From positions 4,015,501-4,079,500 of the forward strand of contig NZ_CP022657.1 in NCBI RefSeq assembly GCF_002243515.1: a stretch of 64,000 nucleotides of DNA, written 5' to 3'. Position numbers and translations under genes: made by a program. The DNA is from Tumebacillus algifaecis. Its GTDB lineage: Bacteria > Bacillota > Bacilli > Tumebacillales > Tumebacillaceae. A model generated the notes under the pieces. It did not search any database and was not told the DNA's origin. It saw nothing but the letters and a program-made list of their open reading frames with translations. How positions within the stretch are numbered: position 1 is the stretch's first letter; each line of letters starts with the position of its first letter. Shown one piece after another: positions 31,574 to 39,868 of this stretch.

Positions 31574-32584
31574 CTATTTTCCTACCGTACCGATCATCGA
31601 TTGGGCCACTTTGACCATCTCTTCGACCGGAAGTTTGCCCGTCAATGAGAATTCGACATTGTTGTGGAACCAGTGCATCGAGCGAGTCTCACCGCCATCT
31701 ACCTGCGCGAGCACAGCCGGAGTGCCCCAGAGATCGACGAGTTCACCACTGCGCATCGCCGAGTCTTTGGCAGCCGGGCGCTGTTCAATGATCGTGAACG
31801 GGTTGTCACCGGAAAAGCGCAACATGACGCTCGACTTGCTCTCTTGCGGCTGAAGTTTGGTAACACCTTCCGGCAAGTAGCGCGGCTCGATGATACCAAA
31901 ATCTTTCGCCCCTGCCATCACCGGCTGGGCGTCAGTCGGGGCCAGAGCCATCGCCGCTTCGGAAGTGAAGTTTTCTTTCTTGTAATCGACGCCGGTCGAG
32001 AAGGAGTCGAAATCGACGGAGACGACCGACTTGGCATCTTTGTCGAGTAGTGCGACTTGCAACGGGTGGAGATTCGTTTCGTTCAGCACGATGCGCTGTT
32101 TGGCGATGAGCGGGTTTTCCGGCTCCATCTTCAAGGTGAAAGACAGTTTGCCTTCTGCGGCATCATAGGCAAGATCTTTGCTCTTCAGGATGCGATCTAC
32201 CGCTGCGTGGTACAAGTAGACATGGCCTTGGTTTTCAGCCCAATCCCCTTTAAAGCGGAATGATTTTTTCAACTGCGGGGACACGACAAAGATCCCGTCG
32301 TCGTTTTTGACGATCACCTGCGTGATGTCCTTCGGATCATTGCCCAGCGCAATTCGATAGTAGTTTGGTGCTAAGTACCACGTTTCGATGTAATACTTTT
32401 GCTGGCTGTTATGGGCTGTGACGGTCATCGTTGCCTTCGAGGTGTAGCTTTTTAGTTCTTGCTTGAAGTTGGTCAGGTCTTTCATCACCGTTTCTTGATT
32501 CTTACTCCCGCAGCCGACCATCGCGAGACTGAGTACCAGTACAGTGATGAGAACGAGGTAAACTGATCGCTGGTTGAATCGCAC
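31574..32584 (-). CDS. ydcC: Sporulation-type lipoprotein, LolA-like fold with C-terminal DUF4367 (YdcC)
   Basis: The 336-aa protein has a lipobox signal (VLVLSLAMVGCGS, Cys near 25). A LolA-like half-barrel follows (residues ~30-200: KATMTVTAHNSQQKYYIETWY, KLSFTLKMEPENPLIAKQRI), then a DUF4367-like end (MLRFSGDNPFTIIEQRP). In Bacillus subtilis YdcC is a mother-cell protein of the sporulation regulon, and the related GerS in Clostridioides acts in germination. The start is GTG with GGGGGAG upstream. It is in the conserved acpS-ydcC-alr order. Confidence 0.9.
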   Translation of the reverse strand: MRFNQRSVYLVLITVLVLSLAMVGCGSKNQETVMKDLTNFKQELKSYTSKATMTVTAHNSQQKYYIETWYLAPNYYRIALGNDPKDITQVIVKNDDGIFVVSPQLKKSFRFKGDWAENQGHVYLYHAAVDRILKSKDLAYDAAEGKLSFTLKMEPENPLIAKQRIVLNETNLHPLQVALLDKDAKSVVSVDFDSFSTGVDYKKENFTSEAAMALAPTDAQPVMAGAKDFGIIEPRYLPEGVTKLQPQESKSSVMLRFSGDNPFTIIEQRPAAKDSAMRSGELVDLWGTPAVLAQVDGGETRSMHWFHNNVEFSLTGKLPVEEMVKVAQSMIGTVGK

Positions 32585-32723
32585 GTTCTCTCTCCCCCTT
32601 ACCTTTTTCGACAGGCGGTGTGATGTCCTGTCGCAATTCCCCGGGAAATATCACGAGAGGGAGCGAAAGTCCCTCTGCACTGGTACATGTCTATTCTCGT
32701 CCCACGCCGTTTATGTACAAGAT

Positions 32724-33107
32724 TTAGGCGGGACGTTTTTCGAGAATCACTTGGGCGATCGCATATTGGTCGCTGTGCGAGATGGACAGATGAGTCGCTG
32801 TGATGCCTTGTTGCTCGGCGATTTCAGCGGCCAATCCATGCAGGGTGAGGATGGGGGCACCCGCCTCGTTGCTCACGATGATCAAGTCATGCAGGCCCAC
32901 TTTGCCTAATCCGGTCCCGAGCGCCTTCGCTGCCGCTTCTTTGGCGGCAAAACGGCCCGCTAAGTATTGGATGCGGCGCTTGTCCGAAGTGAAGGTGCGG
33001 CGTTCTGCGGGCGCGAGGATCCGTTGCCATATTTTCTCACCGAGACGACCTAGGAGCCGCTCGATGCGGGCGATTTCGGTGATGTCAACACCTGTGCCGA
33101 TGATCAT
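32724..33107 (-). CDS. acpS: Holo-[acyl-carrier-protein] synthase
   Basis: The 127-aa enzyme moves 4'-phosphopantetheine from CoA to acyl carrier protein. Signatures are IGTGVDITEIARI with the metal-binding Asp near residue 8, and AGRFAAKEAAAKALG with the catalytic Glu near 58. Its ATG overlaps the stop of the upstream thioesterase (ATGA), indicating coupling; it has little ribosome-binding site of its own. A longer frame to 33137 is not needed. Confidence 0.96.
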   Translation of the reverse strand: MIIGTGVDITEIARIERLLGRLGEKIWQRILAPAERRTFTSDKRRIQYLAGRFAAKEAAAKALGTGLGKVGLHDLIIVSNEAGAPILTLHGLAAEIAEQQGITATHLSISHSDQYAIAQVILEKRPA

Positions 33108-33505
33108 GACGATTGGGGGACGATGGCAACTGTGCATCTCGAAACGCAGATCAATTTGTCCGCTTCGTCCGTGATTTTGATGTCCCAGACCATCGTGGTC
33201 CGACCTTTATGCAGCGGTGTTGCCGTTGCTGTGACGATGCCATCGCGCTTAGAGCGGATGTGGTTAGCGTTGATTTCTAGTCCGAAGCAAGCTTGGGTGG
33301 CTTGGTCGATCAGGTTCCAAGTGCCGACGCTGGCGACCGTCTCGGCAAGCGCGACCGATGCGCCGCCGTACAGGTAGCCGAAGGGCTGATGAGTTGGCGG
33401 ATGGACGGGCATGGTAGCGACCACACGATCGGGCGTGAGTTCGGTCAGTTCGATGCCGAGCGCTCCAGCGAGCGTATTTTGAGTTTGGATCTTGTCGATT
33501 GTCAT
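33104..33505 (-). CDS. PaaI-type hotdog-fold thioesterase
   Basis: The 133-aa protein shows the PaaI/YdiI hotdog pattern: ALGIELTELTPDRVVATMPV, then HQPFGYLYGGASVALAETVAS with the core helix, and GRTTMVWDIKITDEADKLI. The substrate-site Glu at AETV is present. It hydrolyses acyl- or aroyl-CoAs, possibly a 1,4-dihydroxy-2-naphthoyl-CoA-like or house-cleaning substrate; note that menaquinone here is probably made by the futalosine route. AAAGGAGG precedes the ATG at 33505. It is translationally coupled to acpS. Confidence 0.88.
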   Translation of the reverse strand: MTIDKIQTQNTLAGALGIELTELTPDRVVATMPVHPPTHQPFGYLYGGASVALAETVASVGTWNLIDQATQACFGLEINANHIRSKRDGIVTATATPLHKGRTTMVWDIKITDEADKLICVSRCTVAIVPQSS

Positions 33506-33924
33506 TAGGAAGTCCTCCTTTGAACAGGGATTGCTGTAATCTTTACTATACTGAAGTGGAATCAAAAAAGCACCCATCGGAGTTGGAGTCCCTGCTAGAA
33601 GGTGGATACCGTTCCTTGCTTTGCGTGATGTCCCAAGTCCCAAGTCTGGAACATCAAAAGTCGCGCGGACACCGATCCCCTTGCTGACAGATGAGACCTT
33701 GCCTGCTGATGCATGCTGGTTGCTTGTCGTTCTTTACTCGTGCGTTTTATTGTAGAAATGGCGAGTTGACCTCGCAATGATCGGATCTACTGCTTTTGCA
33801 GGTGGAGTTCGGCCTCCAGTTGTTGCAATTTGTCATCTTGACTCACGGGGCCTCCCCCTATACTGTTGACTTATCACAGATGGAACTATTTGTGAGATCG
33901 TTCGTACGTTAAGGAGTGAGACGC
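33506..33924. other. Intergenic region with one possible 19-aa gene
   Basis: No clear gene of normal size. On the minus strand a GTG at 33846, with GGGGGAGG seven bases before it, opens a 19-codon frame (see separate entry). The rest (33506-33786) is promoter-like sequence for the thioesterase operon on one strand. No RNA class was recognised. Confidence 0.5.
33787..33846 (-). CDS. Possible 19-aa peptide gene
   Basis: The frame reads VSQDDKLQQLEAELHLQKQ, a single amphipathic, charged helix without signal peptide. The only support is the strong GGGGGAGG site at good spacing before a GTG. It is far too short to judge by composition. Low confidence. Confidence 0.3.
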   Translation of the reverse strand: MSQDDKLQQLEAELHLQKQ

Positions 33925-34122
33925 ATGGAATTGATCATACTCGTGGCGTTTGTTGCGATTGCCGCGGTGATTGGCATCAGGAGCAAGCGGAATCCAAAGC
34001 AGCCTGTTCGGGACAGCAGCGGATATGTCACCTCGAGCAGCCACGATGACCACCGACACGATTCTAGCTGTGACCACGGTGATAGCGGAGGCGGCAGTGA
34101 CGGTGGAGGTGGTGGCGATTGA
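33925..34122 (+). CDS. Small single-pass membrane protein with Asp/His/Gly-rich tail (65 aa)
   Basis: The product has one N-terminal hydrophobic helix (LIILVAFVAIAAVIGI), a basic stop-transfer RSKRNPK, then a low-complexity tail with DDHRHDSSCDHGD and ending in Gly/Asp repeats. His and Asp clusters suggest metal binding. AAGGAG lies nine bases before the ATG. Its stop codon overlaps the ATG of the N-acetyltransferase gene (TGATG), so the two are co-translated. The family is not recognised. Confidence 0.7.
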   Translation: MELIILVAFVAIAAVIGIRSKRNPKQPVRDSSGYVTSSSHDDHRHDSSCDHGDSGGGSDGGGGGD

Positions 34123-34952
34123 TGGACTGGGTGGCCTCCTATTTACAGCGCTTGCACCTTCCTGCCGAAGCGCCAAGCTATGACGCGCTGGCCCGGCTGT
34201 GTGCAGCACACCTGACCACCAATGCGTTTGAGAACATCTCGAAACTCTATTACTTTTCAAGATATGAGCAGACAGGCTGGTTCATCCCGCCGATTGATGT
34301 ATTTGTGGAAAATATGCACCGGCTCGATGTCGGTGGCACCTGCTTCACGCACAACTCATCGTTTCAGCAACTGCTGACCGCACTTGGTTATGACGCGTGG
34401 CTGGTCGGCTTCAGTGAGAACCACATGGGCATCCTCGTCCAGCTTCCAACCGGGCTGCACTACGTGGATGTCGGCGTCGGCGCTCCGGTGTTCCGTCCCT
34501 TGCCCCTGCCTGCAGGTGGCGAGGCGGTCTCTTGTGGAACGGGCATCCGCATCCTGCCCACGACCGCACCCGATACGGTCATGCGCTTCCAACACCTGTT
34601 GCACGATCAGGTCACCTTAGAGTGGGAGATGTACCCGTCAAAGAAGCTTGACTTCGCAGATTTTGCCGAAAAGATCGAACAGCAGAACACGCCGGGCCGC
34701 ACGTTTTTTATGAACACGTTGCGCTGCCAACTCTGGCAGCCTGATCGCGGTCGCTCGATTTCGCTGGTCAACAACACGCTCACCACACGCTTGACGGACG
34801 GCACCGCCCACAAGCAGCAGTTGCACTCGGTTCGCGAGATCAAACAGGTGCTCCAAGACGAGTTCGGTCTGCCCCGACTTCCCGTCGAGGAAGCGGTGGC
34901 CGTGCTGAACAACCTTGGCATCGACATTTTTGCCCCGCAAGATCGCGAGTAA
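34122..34952 (+). CDS. Arylamine N-acetyltransferase family protein
   Basis: The 276-aa protein carries the NAT triad: Cys74 in DVGGTCFTHNSSF, His101 in GFSENHMGILV and Asp116 in HYVDVGVGAP. These spacings match bacterial NATs, where acetyl moves from acetyl-CoA to arylamines and hydrazines through the Cys. RGGxC of typical NATs is VGGTC here. The start overlaps the stop of the upstream membrane peptide. It is followed by a set of strong hairpins. Confidence 0.9.
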   Translation: MDWVASYLQRLHLPAEAPSYDALARLCAAHLTTNAFENISKLYYFSRYEQTGWFIPPIDVFVENMHRLDVGGTCFTHNSSFQQLLTALGYDAWLVGFSENHMGILVQLPTGLHYVDVGVGAPVFRPLPLPAGGEAVSCGTGIRILPTTAPDTVMRFQHLLHDQVTLEWEMYPSKKLDFADFAEKIEQQNTPGRTFFMNTLRCQLWQPDRGRSISLVNNTLTTRLTDGTAHKQQLHSVREIKQVLQDEFGLPRLPVEEAVAVLNNLGIDIFAPQDRE

Positions 34953-34977
34953 GACCGTTTTTTCCAAACGGTCTCAG

Positions 34978-35031
34978 CTTGCATACAAATGCCCTCCTGG
35001 CTTATGCGCTGGGAGGGCATTTGTATGCAAG
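34978..35031. repeat. Perfect 20-bp inverted repeat with 14-base loop
   Basis: Arms 34978-34997 and 35012-35031 are exact reverse complements (CTTGCATACAAATGCCCTCC and its complement). There is no T run beside it; a standard terminator follows at once. A smaller AGACCGTTT/AAACGGTCT hairpin (34954-34976) precedes it. Confidence 0.9.
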
Positions 35032-35032
35032 C

Positions 35033-35065
35033 AAAAACCGACGGGCAGAACGCCCGTCGGTTTTT
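35033..35065. terminator. Bidirectional terminator between NAT and ABC permease genes
   Basis: AAAAACCGACGGGC pairs perfectly with GCCCGTCGGTTTTT around a five-base loop, giving poly-T on both strands. Confidence 0.92.
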
Positions 35066-35067
35066 GG

Positions 35068-36018
35068 TTAAGCTGCGACATCTCGTTTGGTAAACATCAG
35101 CCATGCGACTGCGTGCATGATGATGAAGTACACGGCAAGCATGGTCAGCGAGAAAGCGAGCGTCATGCCTTTGATCATCGGCGAGCCCATGAAGTACATG
35201 GAGAGGTCGATGTTGGCGAACAGGATGTATTTGACCCATTCATAGCGCGACAACACCTGTACGACGGTGGTGCCAGCAAACATCACAAAGATCGATAAGG
35301 AAATCGCCAGCGACGAAGAACGGAACGATGCGGAGATCATGAAAGCGATCGTGACGATCATCAGCAAGGTTACCGCTTCAAAGCCAAAGGACATCAGCAC
35401 GCGGCTGGCCATGTTCATCTGGTGCACGACACCGTCCTGATCGACGTAGATAAACGGTTGGTCCACTCCGCTGAAGCCGAAGACCAGACCGCCGAGCAAG
35501 AAGGAGGTGATCAGCAAGATCACGAGCAGCATCAAGCCGTACACCAAGGTGGACAAGTATTTGGAATACAAGATCTTCGTTCGACTCACCGGGCGGATTA
35601 AGAGCAGCTTGATCGTGCCCCAGCCAAATTCGGTCGCCACGATGTCTCCGGCGACGATGACGGTGAACAGGGTGACGAGAAATACAAGTGACGATGCGGC
35701 GTCTGCAAAGCGCCAAGCGGTATATTCATACGGGGCGATATTATGCTCGATCGCATATTCATTCATCAGAATGTTCGCTTCCATCTGCTTCTTGGCCATT
35801 TCTGGTATCGTGTCGCTCTGTTCGCTGATCGCTTGGCGCATGTTGTTGTTCTGTTCGGTCATCTCTTGCTTCCAATCCTGACCTTCCACCGGCTTGGCTA
35901 TGAAACGGTCGGTGATCACCAATTGCAAGACAACCGCTAAGATCAGCACCCCGACCATCACCCAAGTGCGCGGACGGAAGTAGATCTTCATATTTTCGTT
36001 GCGGATGAGGTTAAACAA
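35068..36018 (-). CDS. ABC-2-type transporter permease
   Basis: The 316-aa protein has an N-terminal helix (TWVMVGVLILAVVLQLVI), an extracytoplasmic loop of ~80 residues rich in Glu/Gln, then five further helices, the layout of ABC-2 (NatB/BcrB-like) export permeases. It starts at a TTG that overlaps the end of the ATPase gene by eight bases, so the two form one exporter. The substrate is unknown; lantibiotic self-protection and bacitracin-type exporters have this build. Confidence 0.87.
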   Translation of the reverse strand: MFNLIRNENMKIYFRPRTWVMVGVLILAVVLQLVITDRFIAKPVEGQDWKQEMTEQNNNMRQAISEQSDTIPEMAKKQMEANILMNEYAIEHNIAPYEYTAWRFADAASSLVFLVTLFTVIVAGDIVATEFGWGTIKLLLIRPVSRTKILYSKYLSTLVYGLMLLVILLITSFLLGGLVFGFSGVDQPFIYVDQDGVVHQMNMASRVLMSFGFEAVTLLMIVTIAFMISASFRSSSLAISLSIFVMFAGTTVVQVLSRYEWVKYILFANIDLSMYFMGSPMIKGMTLAFSLTMLAVYFIIMHAVAWLMFTKRDVAA

Positions 36019-36937
36019 TTTGGTTACCCCCAGTCATTTCGAGGAATCGATCTTCGAGCGATTTGGTCAGAGTGCGGATGCCAAAGACGCTCAGTCCAGC
36101 CTGCACGAGCTGACGGTTGACATCGGCGATCTGCTCGCGGGTGATCGTCAGTTCCAGCCCGTCCGCATCCTGCGTGATGCCTGCGCCGCTGAACACCACT
36201 TCTAACACCTTGGCCCCTTCTTCCGGACGATCGAGCTCGAAGCGAACCACCATCTGCTCGGCCTCGCCAACCATTTCCCGCACCGGTTTAACATCGATCA
36301 GTTTACCGTTTTGGATGACGGCGATGCGGTCGCACATCAGTTCCATCTCGGTGAGCAGATGCGAGGAGACGATGACCGACAGCCCTTCTTGTTTGGCCAA
36401 CATCCGCAGATGATCGCGCAGTTCGCGAATCCCCGCCGGGTCGAGTCCGTTGGTCGGCTCGTCAAGGATCAGCACCGACGGCTTGTGAAGCAGAGCTTGG
36501 GCGAGACCGAGACGCTGGCGCATGCCAAGCGAGTACGTTTTGACTTTGTCGTTGATGCGGTTTTCCAAACCGACCAGCTTGATCACTTCATCGATCCGCT
36601 GCATCGTCACACCTTTGTTCATCCGTGCAAAATGAACGAGGTTGTTGTATCCCGAGATGAATTTGTACATCTCCGGATTCTCAACGATCGCCCCGACCTC
36701 GGTCATCGCCGCTTCAAAGTCTTTTTCCACATCCTTGCCATTGATCATCACTTGGCCCTCGGTGATCTTCATCAGGCCTACGATCATGCGGATCGTCGTG
36801 GTCTTACCGGCGCCGTTCGGGCCGAGAAAACCGAATACCTCACCGCGCGGGATGTCAAATGTCAACCCTTCGACGAGGGTCTTGTTACCAATCTTTTTGG
36901 TCAGATTGCGAATCTGTACAACTGGTGTTTGTCCCAT
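36011..36937 (-). CDS. ABC transporter ATP-binding protein (BcrA/NatA-like)
   Basis: The 308-aa ATPase has Walker A GPNGAGKTT near residue 40, signature SLGMRQRLGLAQAL near 135, Walker B LILDEPTNGLDP and the switch His in SSHLL. The C-terminal ~85 residues are the extension seen in BcrA-type drug-export ATPases. GGAGGG precedes its ATG. It energises the permease encoded next. Confidence 0.93.
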   Translation of the reverse strand: MGQTPVVQIRNLTKKIGNKTLVEGLTFDIPRGEVFGFLGPNGAGKTTTIRMIVGLMKITEGQVMINGKDVEKDFEAAMTEVGAIVENPEMYKFISGYNNLVHFARMNKGVTMQRIDEVIKLVGLENRINDKVKTYSLGMRQRLGLAQALLHKPSVLILDEPTNGLDPAGIRELRDHLRMLAKQEGLSVIVSSHLLTEMELMCDRIAVIQNGKLIDVKPVREMVGEAEQMVVRFELDRPEEGAKVLEVVFSGAGITQDADGLELTITREQIADVNRQLVQAGLSVFGIRTLTKSLEDRFLEMTGGNQIV

Positions 36938-36984
36938 GTCTACCCTCCGGTTCTTAAAACTAGCATCTCATCTCCTATTTTATA

Positions 36985-37025
36985 ACAGAAAAAGACCCTT
37001 CCATACAAATAGACGAGTCTTTTTT
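36985..37025 (-). terminator. Probable terminator after the three-gene ABC exporter
   Basis: On the minus strand AAAAAGAC and GTCTTTTT arms with an imperfect middle are followed by T residues, between the exporter operon ending at 37062 and the next ABC operon. Confidence 0.6.
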
Positions 37026-37061
37026 GGAAAACACTTCACGCACAGACAAAATTTCTTTCAT

Positions 37062-37856
37062 TTACATCCGAACGCTCATCATGTTGCCTGAACCGTACCG
37101 TTTGAGCCCCCGATAGAAAAACCATGTTCCGCCGACGGACAAAAGCAGTGCCACCCCCAGCGCAGTCAGCGTAAACGTCCAATTCATATCGCGCAGAAAG
37201 CCAACCGGTAAATAGGAGATAAATCCGGCCGGAAGCACCGTGAACAGCATCAGACGGCCGATGCCTCGGAAAATATCGGTCGGGTAGGTCGCAAAGGTGA
37301 TGAAGGTCATAAAAAATTGGGCCGCCACTCCCTCGGCATTGCCGATGTAAAAGGCCAACGAGTGCGCGATGACCAAGAAAAAAGTAAAAATCAGCATCGC
37401 GATGAGCAGCGCCAAGCCAAATTTGACGACCCCCAAGAGACTTAGATCTCCAAACACCCCGAACAGGATCAACCCGAATAAAATGTCACCGAACCCCGCG
37501 ATCTGCATGCGTGAGATCATCACATGTAGCAGGACGGGCTTGGGTTGCGCTAAATAGGTGTCGAGCTGTCCTGTGGCGATGATTCTCGACAGGTGGGAGA
37601 CGTTGCCAAACAACGTCACAGACAACCCATAGCCCGCAGATGAGACCGCCCACATCATCATGACGTCGGTAAACTCCCAGCCGTTCATGATCGGAAAGCG
37701 GGTGAAATACACGCCCCAAAAGAAAATCCATACGACGTTGTTCAGCAACATCATCCCGACCTGCATGAAGAAGGAGGTGCGAAACTCCATCGCCCCCGCC
37801 AGGTTCAGTTTCCAGCAGGTGATCATAAAATTGAGGTACTTAACCGCCGTTGACAT
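37062..37856 (-). CDS. ABC-2-family exporter permease subunit (PF06182-like), second
   Basis: The 264-aa protein has six membrane helices and the look of the paired ABC2_membrane_6 permeases: LAGAMEFRTSFFMQVGMMLLNNVVWIFFW at the N-terminus and a central ATGQLDTYLAQPKPVLLHVMISRM loop typical of this family. It follows, and overlaps by 17 bases, the first permease gene. The ATPase is encoded first in the operon. The family forms heterodimeric exporters of unknown substrate. Confidence 0.88.
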   Translation of the reverse strand: MSTAVKYLNFMITCWKLNLAGAMEFRTSFFMQVGMMLLNNVVWIFFWGVYFTRFPIMNGWEFTDVMMMWAVSSAGYGLSVTLFGNVSHLSRIIATGQLDTYLAQPKPVLLHVMISRMQIAGFGDILFGLILFGVFGDLSLLGVVKFGLALLIAMLIFTFFLVIAHSLAFYIGNAEGVAAQFFMTFITFATYPTDIFRGIGRLMLFTVLPAGFISYLPVGFLRDMNWTFTLTALGVALLLSVGGTWFFYRGLKRYGSGNMMSVRM

Positions 37857-38673
37857 TGAGTTTCTTCACTCCTCTCGCGTACAGCAACCTCAGAAGCAGG
37901 GAGATCACAATCGCCCACAGCGCTTGGATGCCGAGCATTTTCCACAAGGTCATCAAGTCGAACTGCACCGCCGTCTTCGCCGCAAAATAGACGATCGCTT
38001 GAAACGGCAGGAACTCGCAGACTTTCTGTAGCATCTCGGGCATCATTTCCAGCGGAATCATCATCCCGCCAATGGTGAACAGCAATTTGTTGTAGACAAA
38101 GTCGATCCCGCGCACCTCTTCGACCCACAACGCGCAGAGACCTACGATCATCGTGATCAAATAGTGCACCGTGTACGAGCCGATCATCAAAATCAAAAAG
38201 CCTAGCCAGCCAAAGCCAAAATCGGGCCAGCCAAACAGCAAGAGTCCGAGCAGTCCGCCGACAACCAAGTTGATCGCAACTCGCACCAACGCTTCGCCCA
38301 TGTAGGATGCGTAGTGATAGAGCAGATAGTTCATCGGACGAGTCAATTGATAGCCGATGTCCCCTTGCAGTACCTCTTCTTCGACCTTCAATGAAACTTT
38401 CGGCGCGGCCAGCACGAACGCTTCCGCAAAGATCAGGTACCAGATGATCTGTTCATACGTGTACCCGGCGATCGTTGTGGTACCGACGCTGTCATAGGTA
38501 ACGCTCCAAAGTTGGATAAATACGTAGAGGATGACGAGCAAAAACAGTGACCGAATCAAAAAGTCATAGATATAGGCAAGATGATTGCGCACAGTAATCC
38601 GGCCGACCGCCGTGTATTTGGCCAATTTCAAAGCCAGCGTGGACACGCGGGGCTCAGACGAGATGTTCAGCAT
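37840..38673 (-). CDS. ABC-2-family exporter permease subunit (PF06182-like), first
   Basis: The 277-aa permease has six helices and the family loop EEVLQGDIGYQLTRPMNYLLYHYA, parallel to the second permease. The start used (38673) has GAGGAGGCGAGG upstream; it overlaps the ATPase end by about 20 bases. A longer frame to 38745 would run through the ATPase coding region. With its partner it would form the membrane pore of a heteromeric exporter. Confidence 0.87.
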   Translation of the reverse strand: MLNISSEPRVSTLALKLAKYTAVGRITVRNHLAYIYDFLIRSLFLLVILYVFIQLWSVTYDSVGTTTIAGYTYEQIIWYLIFAEAFVLAAPKVSLKVEEEVLQGDIGYQLTRPMNYLLYHYASYMGEALVRVAINLVVGGLLGLLLFGWPDFGFGWLGFLILMIGSYTVHYLITMIVGLCALWVEEVRGIDFVYNKLLFTIGGMMIPLEMMPEMLQKVCEFLPFQAIVYFAAKTAVQFDLMTLWKMLGIQALWAIVISLLLRLLYARGVKKLNVNGG

Positions 38674-39670
38674 CGTTCCTCGCCTCCTCATGGCCCGTGC
38701 GGGCGTAGATGTGGGTGATGATCTCTTCCATCGGCGGGTCTTCAATCGTCACATCGACCAAGCGGTGGTTGTGCACGATATAGGACAACACCTCCTCGAT
38801 CGTCGTCTGCGCCGTATCGACGGAGAGTTTGAGTCCGCTCCCCTTCTGCTTGACGATCTGCACACCGTGCAACTCGAAATGATCGGGCGTATCGGCCAGC
38901 TTGAGCTGGACCGTTTTATAGGTCAAGAAGTCTCGTTTCATGTTGGTGACCGAATCATCGAGAATGATCTGCCCGTGATTGATTACGATCGCCCGCTTGC
39001 ACAGCTGTTCGATGTCGCCTGCATCATGCGAGGTGAGAAACAGGGTGGTGCCTTCCTCTTTATTCATCTCACGGATCAGTTCGCGGATCTTCTGCTTGAC
39101 CACGACGTCAAGTCCGATCGTCGGCTCGTCGAGAAAGACGATCTGCGGACGGTGCAGCAGAGCGGCAGCAATCTCACAGCGCATCCGCTCGCCAAGCGAC
39201 AATTTGCGGACGGCGGTGTGCAGGTAGGGGCCGAGTTCGAACCGTTCGATCAGGTCGTCGCGGCGCTTTCGGAAATCGTTCGGCCCGACTTCGTAGATGC
39301 GCCCCATCAGTTCGAAGGTGTCGAGCGGCGGCAGATGGTACCACAGCTGTGATTTTTGGCCGAAGACCGAACCGATCCGAAACGCGAGCTTCTGCCGTTC
39401 TGTCCACGGGCGGTATCCGAGCACGCTCGCCTCCCCACCGCTCGGGTGCAGAATGCCGGTCAGCATTTTGATCGTCGTCGATTTGCCAGCCCCGTTCGGC
39501 CCGAGAAAGGCCAGCACTTCGCCCGGCTCCACCGTGAAATCGATCGGCTTCACCGCCACCTTTTCTGTCACCGTCGGGTTGAACAACCCTCGCAAACTGC
39601 CTTTCAGCCCGGCTTGCTTGTGTTTCATCGTGAATGATTTGGTTAACCCTTGTACACGTATCGCGGACAT
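38654..39670 (-). CDS. ABC transporter ATP-binding protein, first gene of riboswitch-controlled exporter
   Basis: The 338-aa ATPase has Walker A GPNGAGKSTT near residue 65, the signature LSLGERMRCEIAAALLH near 165, Walker B IVFLDEPTIGLDV and the switch His in TSHD. The ~30-residue N-terminal extension (TMKHKQAGLKGSLRGLF) is typical of ATPases paired with PF06182 permeases. GGAGGA lies eight bases before the ATG at 39670. Its leader carries a probable ykkC-family riboswitch and terminator. Confidence 0.92.
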   Translation of the reverse strand: MSAIRVQGLTKSFTMKHKQAGLKGSLRGLFNPTVTEKVAVKPIDFTVEPGEVLAFLGPNGAGKSTTIKMLTGILHPSGGEASVLGYRPWTERQKLAFRIGSVFGQKSQLWYHLPPLDTFELMGRIYEVGPNDFRKRRDDLIERFELGPYLHTAVRKLSLGERMRCEIAAALLHRPQIVFLDEPTIGLDVVVKQKIRELIREMNKEEGTTLFLTSHDAGDIEQLCKRAIVINHGQIILDDSVTNMKRDFLTYKTVQLKLADTPDHFELHGVQIVKQKGSGLKLSVDTAQTTIEEVLSYIVHNHRLVDVTIEDPPMEEIITHIYARTGHEEARNDAEHLV

Positions 39671-39721
39671 CTGCACACTCCTCCTTTACATTTTTTGCAT
39701 AAATTGTCCCGGAAAATAGAA

Positions 39722-39768
39722 AAGACCTGCCGACAAGTTCCCGTGGTGCTGGAACTTGCCGCAGGTCT
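39722..39768 (-). terminator. Conditional terminator in the exporter leader
   Basis: On the minus strand AGACCTGC plus GGCAAGTTCC pairs with GGAACTTG(T)C and GGCAGGTCT and is followed by a TTTTCTATTTT run. The GGCAAGTTCC half can instead pair with GGAAGGGCC at the start of the leader, so termination would be blocked when that upstream helix forms. Confidence 0.8.
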
Positions 39769-39855
39769 TTTATCCCCACGGTGTAACACGTCTCAGACGC
39801 GTCTGGCCCCGCTCGGTTCGATCCGGTCACCCGTCGGCTCCCTAGAGGCCCTTCC
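39751..39855 (-). promoter_or_regulatory. Probable ykkC-family riboswitch aptamer
   Basis: The leader contains, in order, the ykkC-like blocks CTCTAGGGAGCCG (39847-39835), TGACCGGATCGAACC in the middle, and GTGGGGATAAAAGACCTGC (39779-39761), resembling guanidine-I CTAGGGTTCCG, ACTGGTCCGAGAG and GGGATAAAAGCCCGGGAG. A closing helix (39855-39847 with 39760-39751) competes with the terminator, so ligand would switch the exporter on. Family members sense guanidine, ppGpp, PRPP or ADP/dCDP-type nucleotides; which one applies here I cannot tell by eye. Confidence 0.6.
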
Positions 39856-39868
39856 ATTTGTTGCAAGT

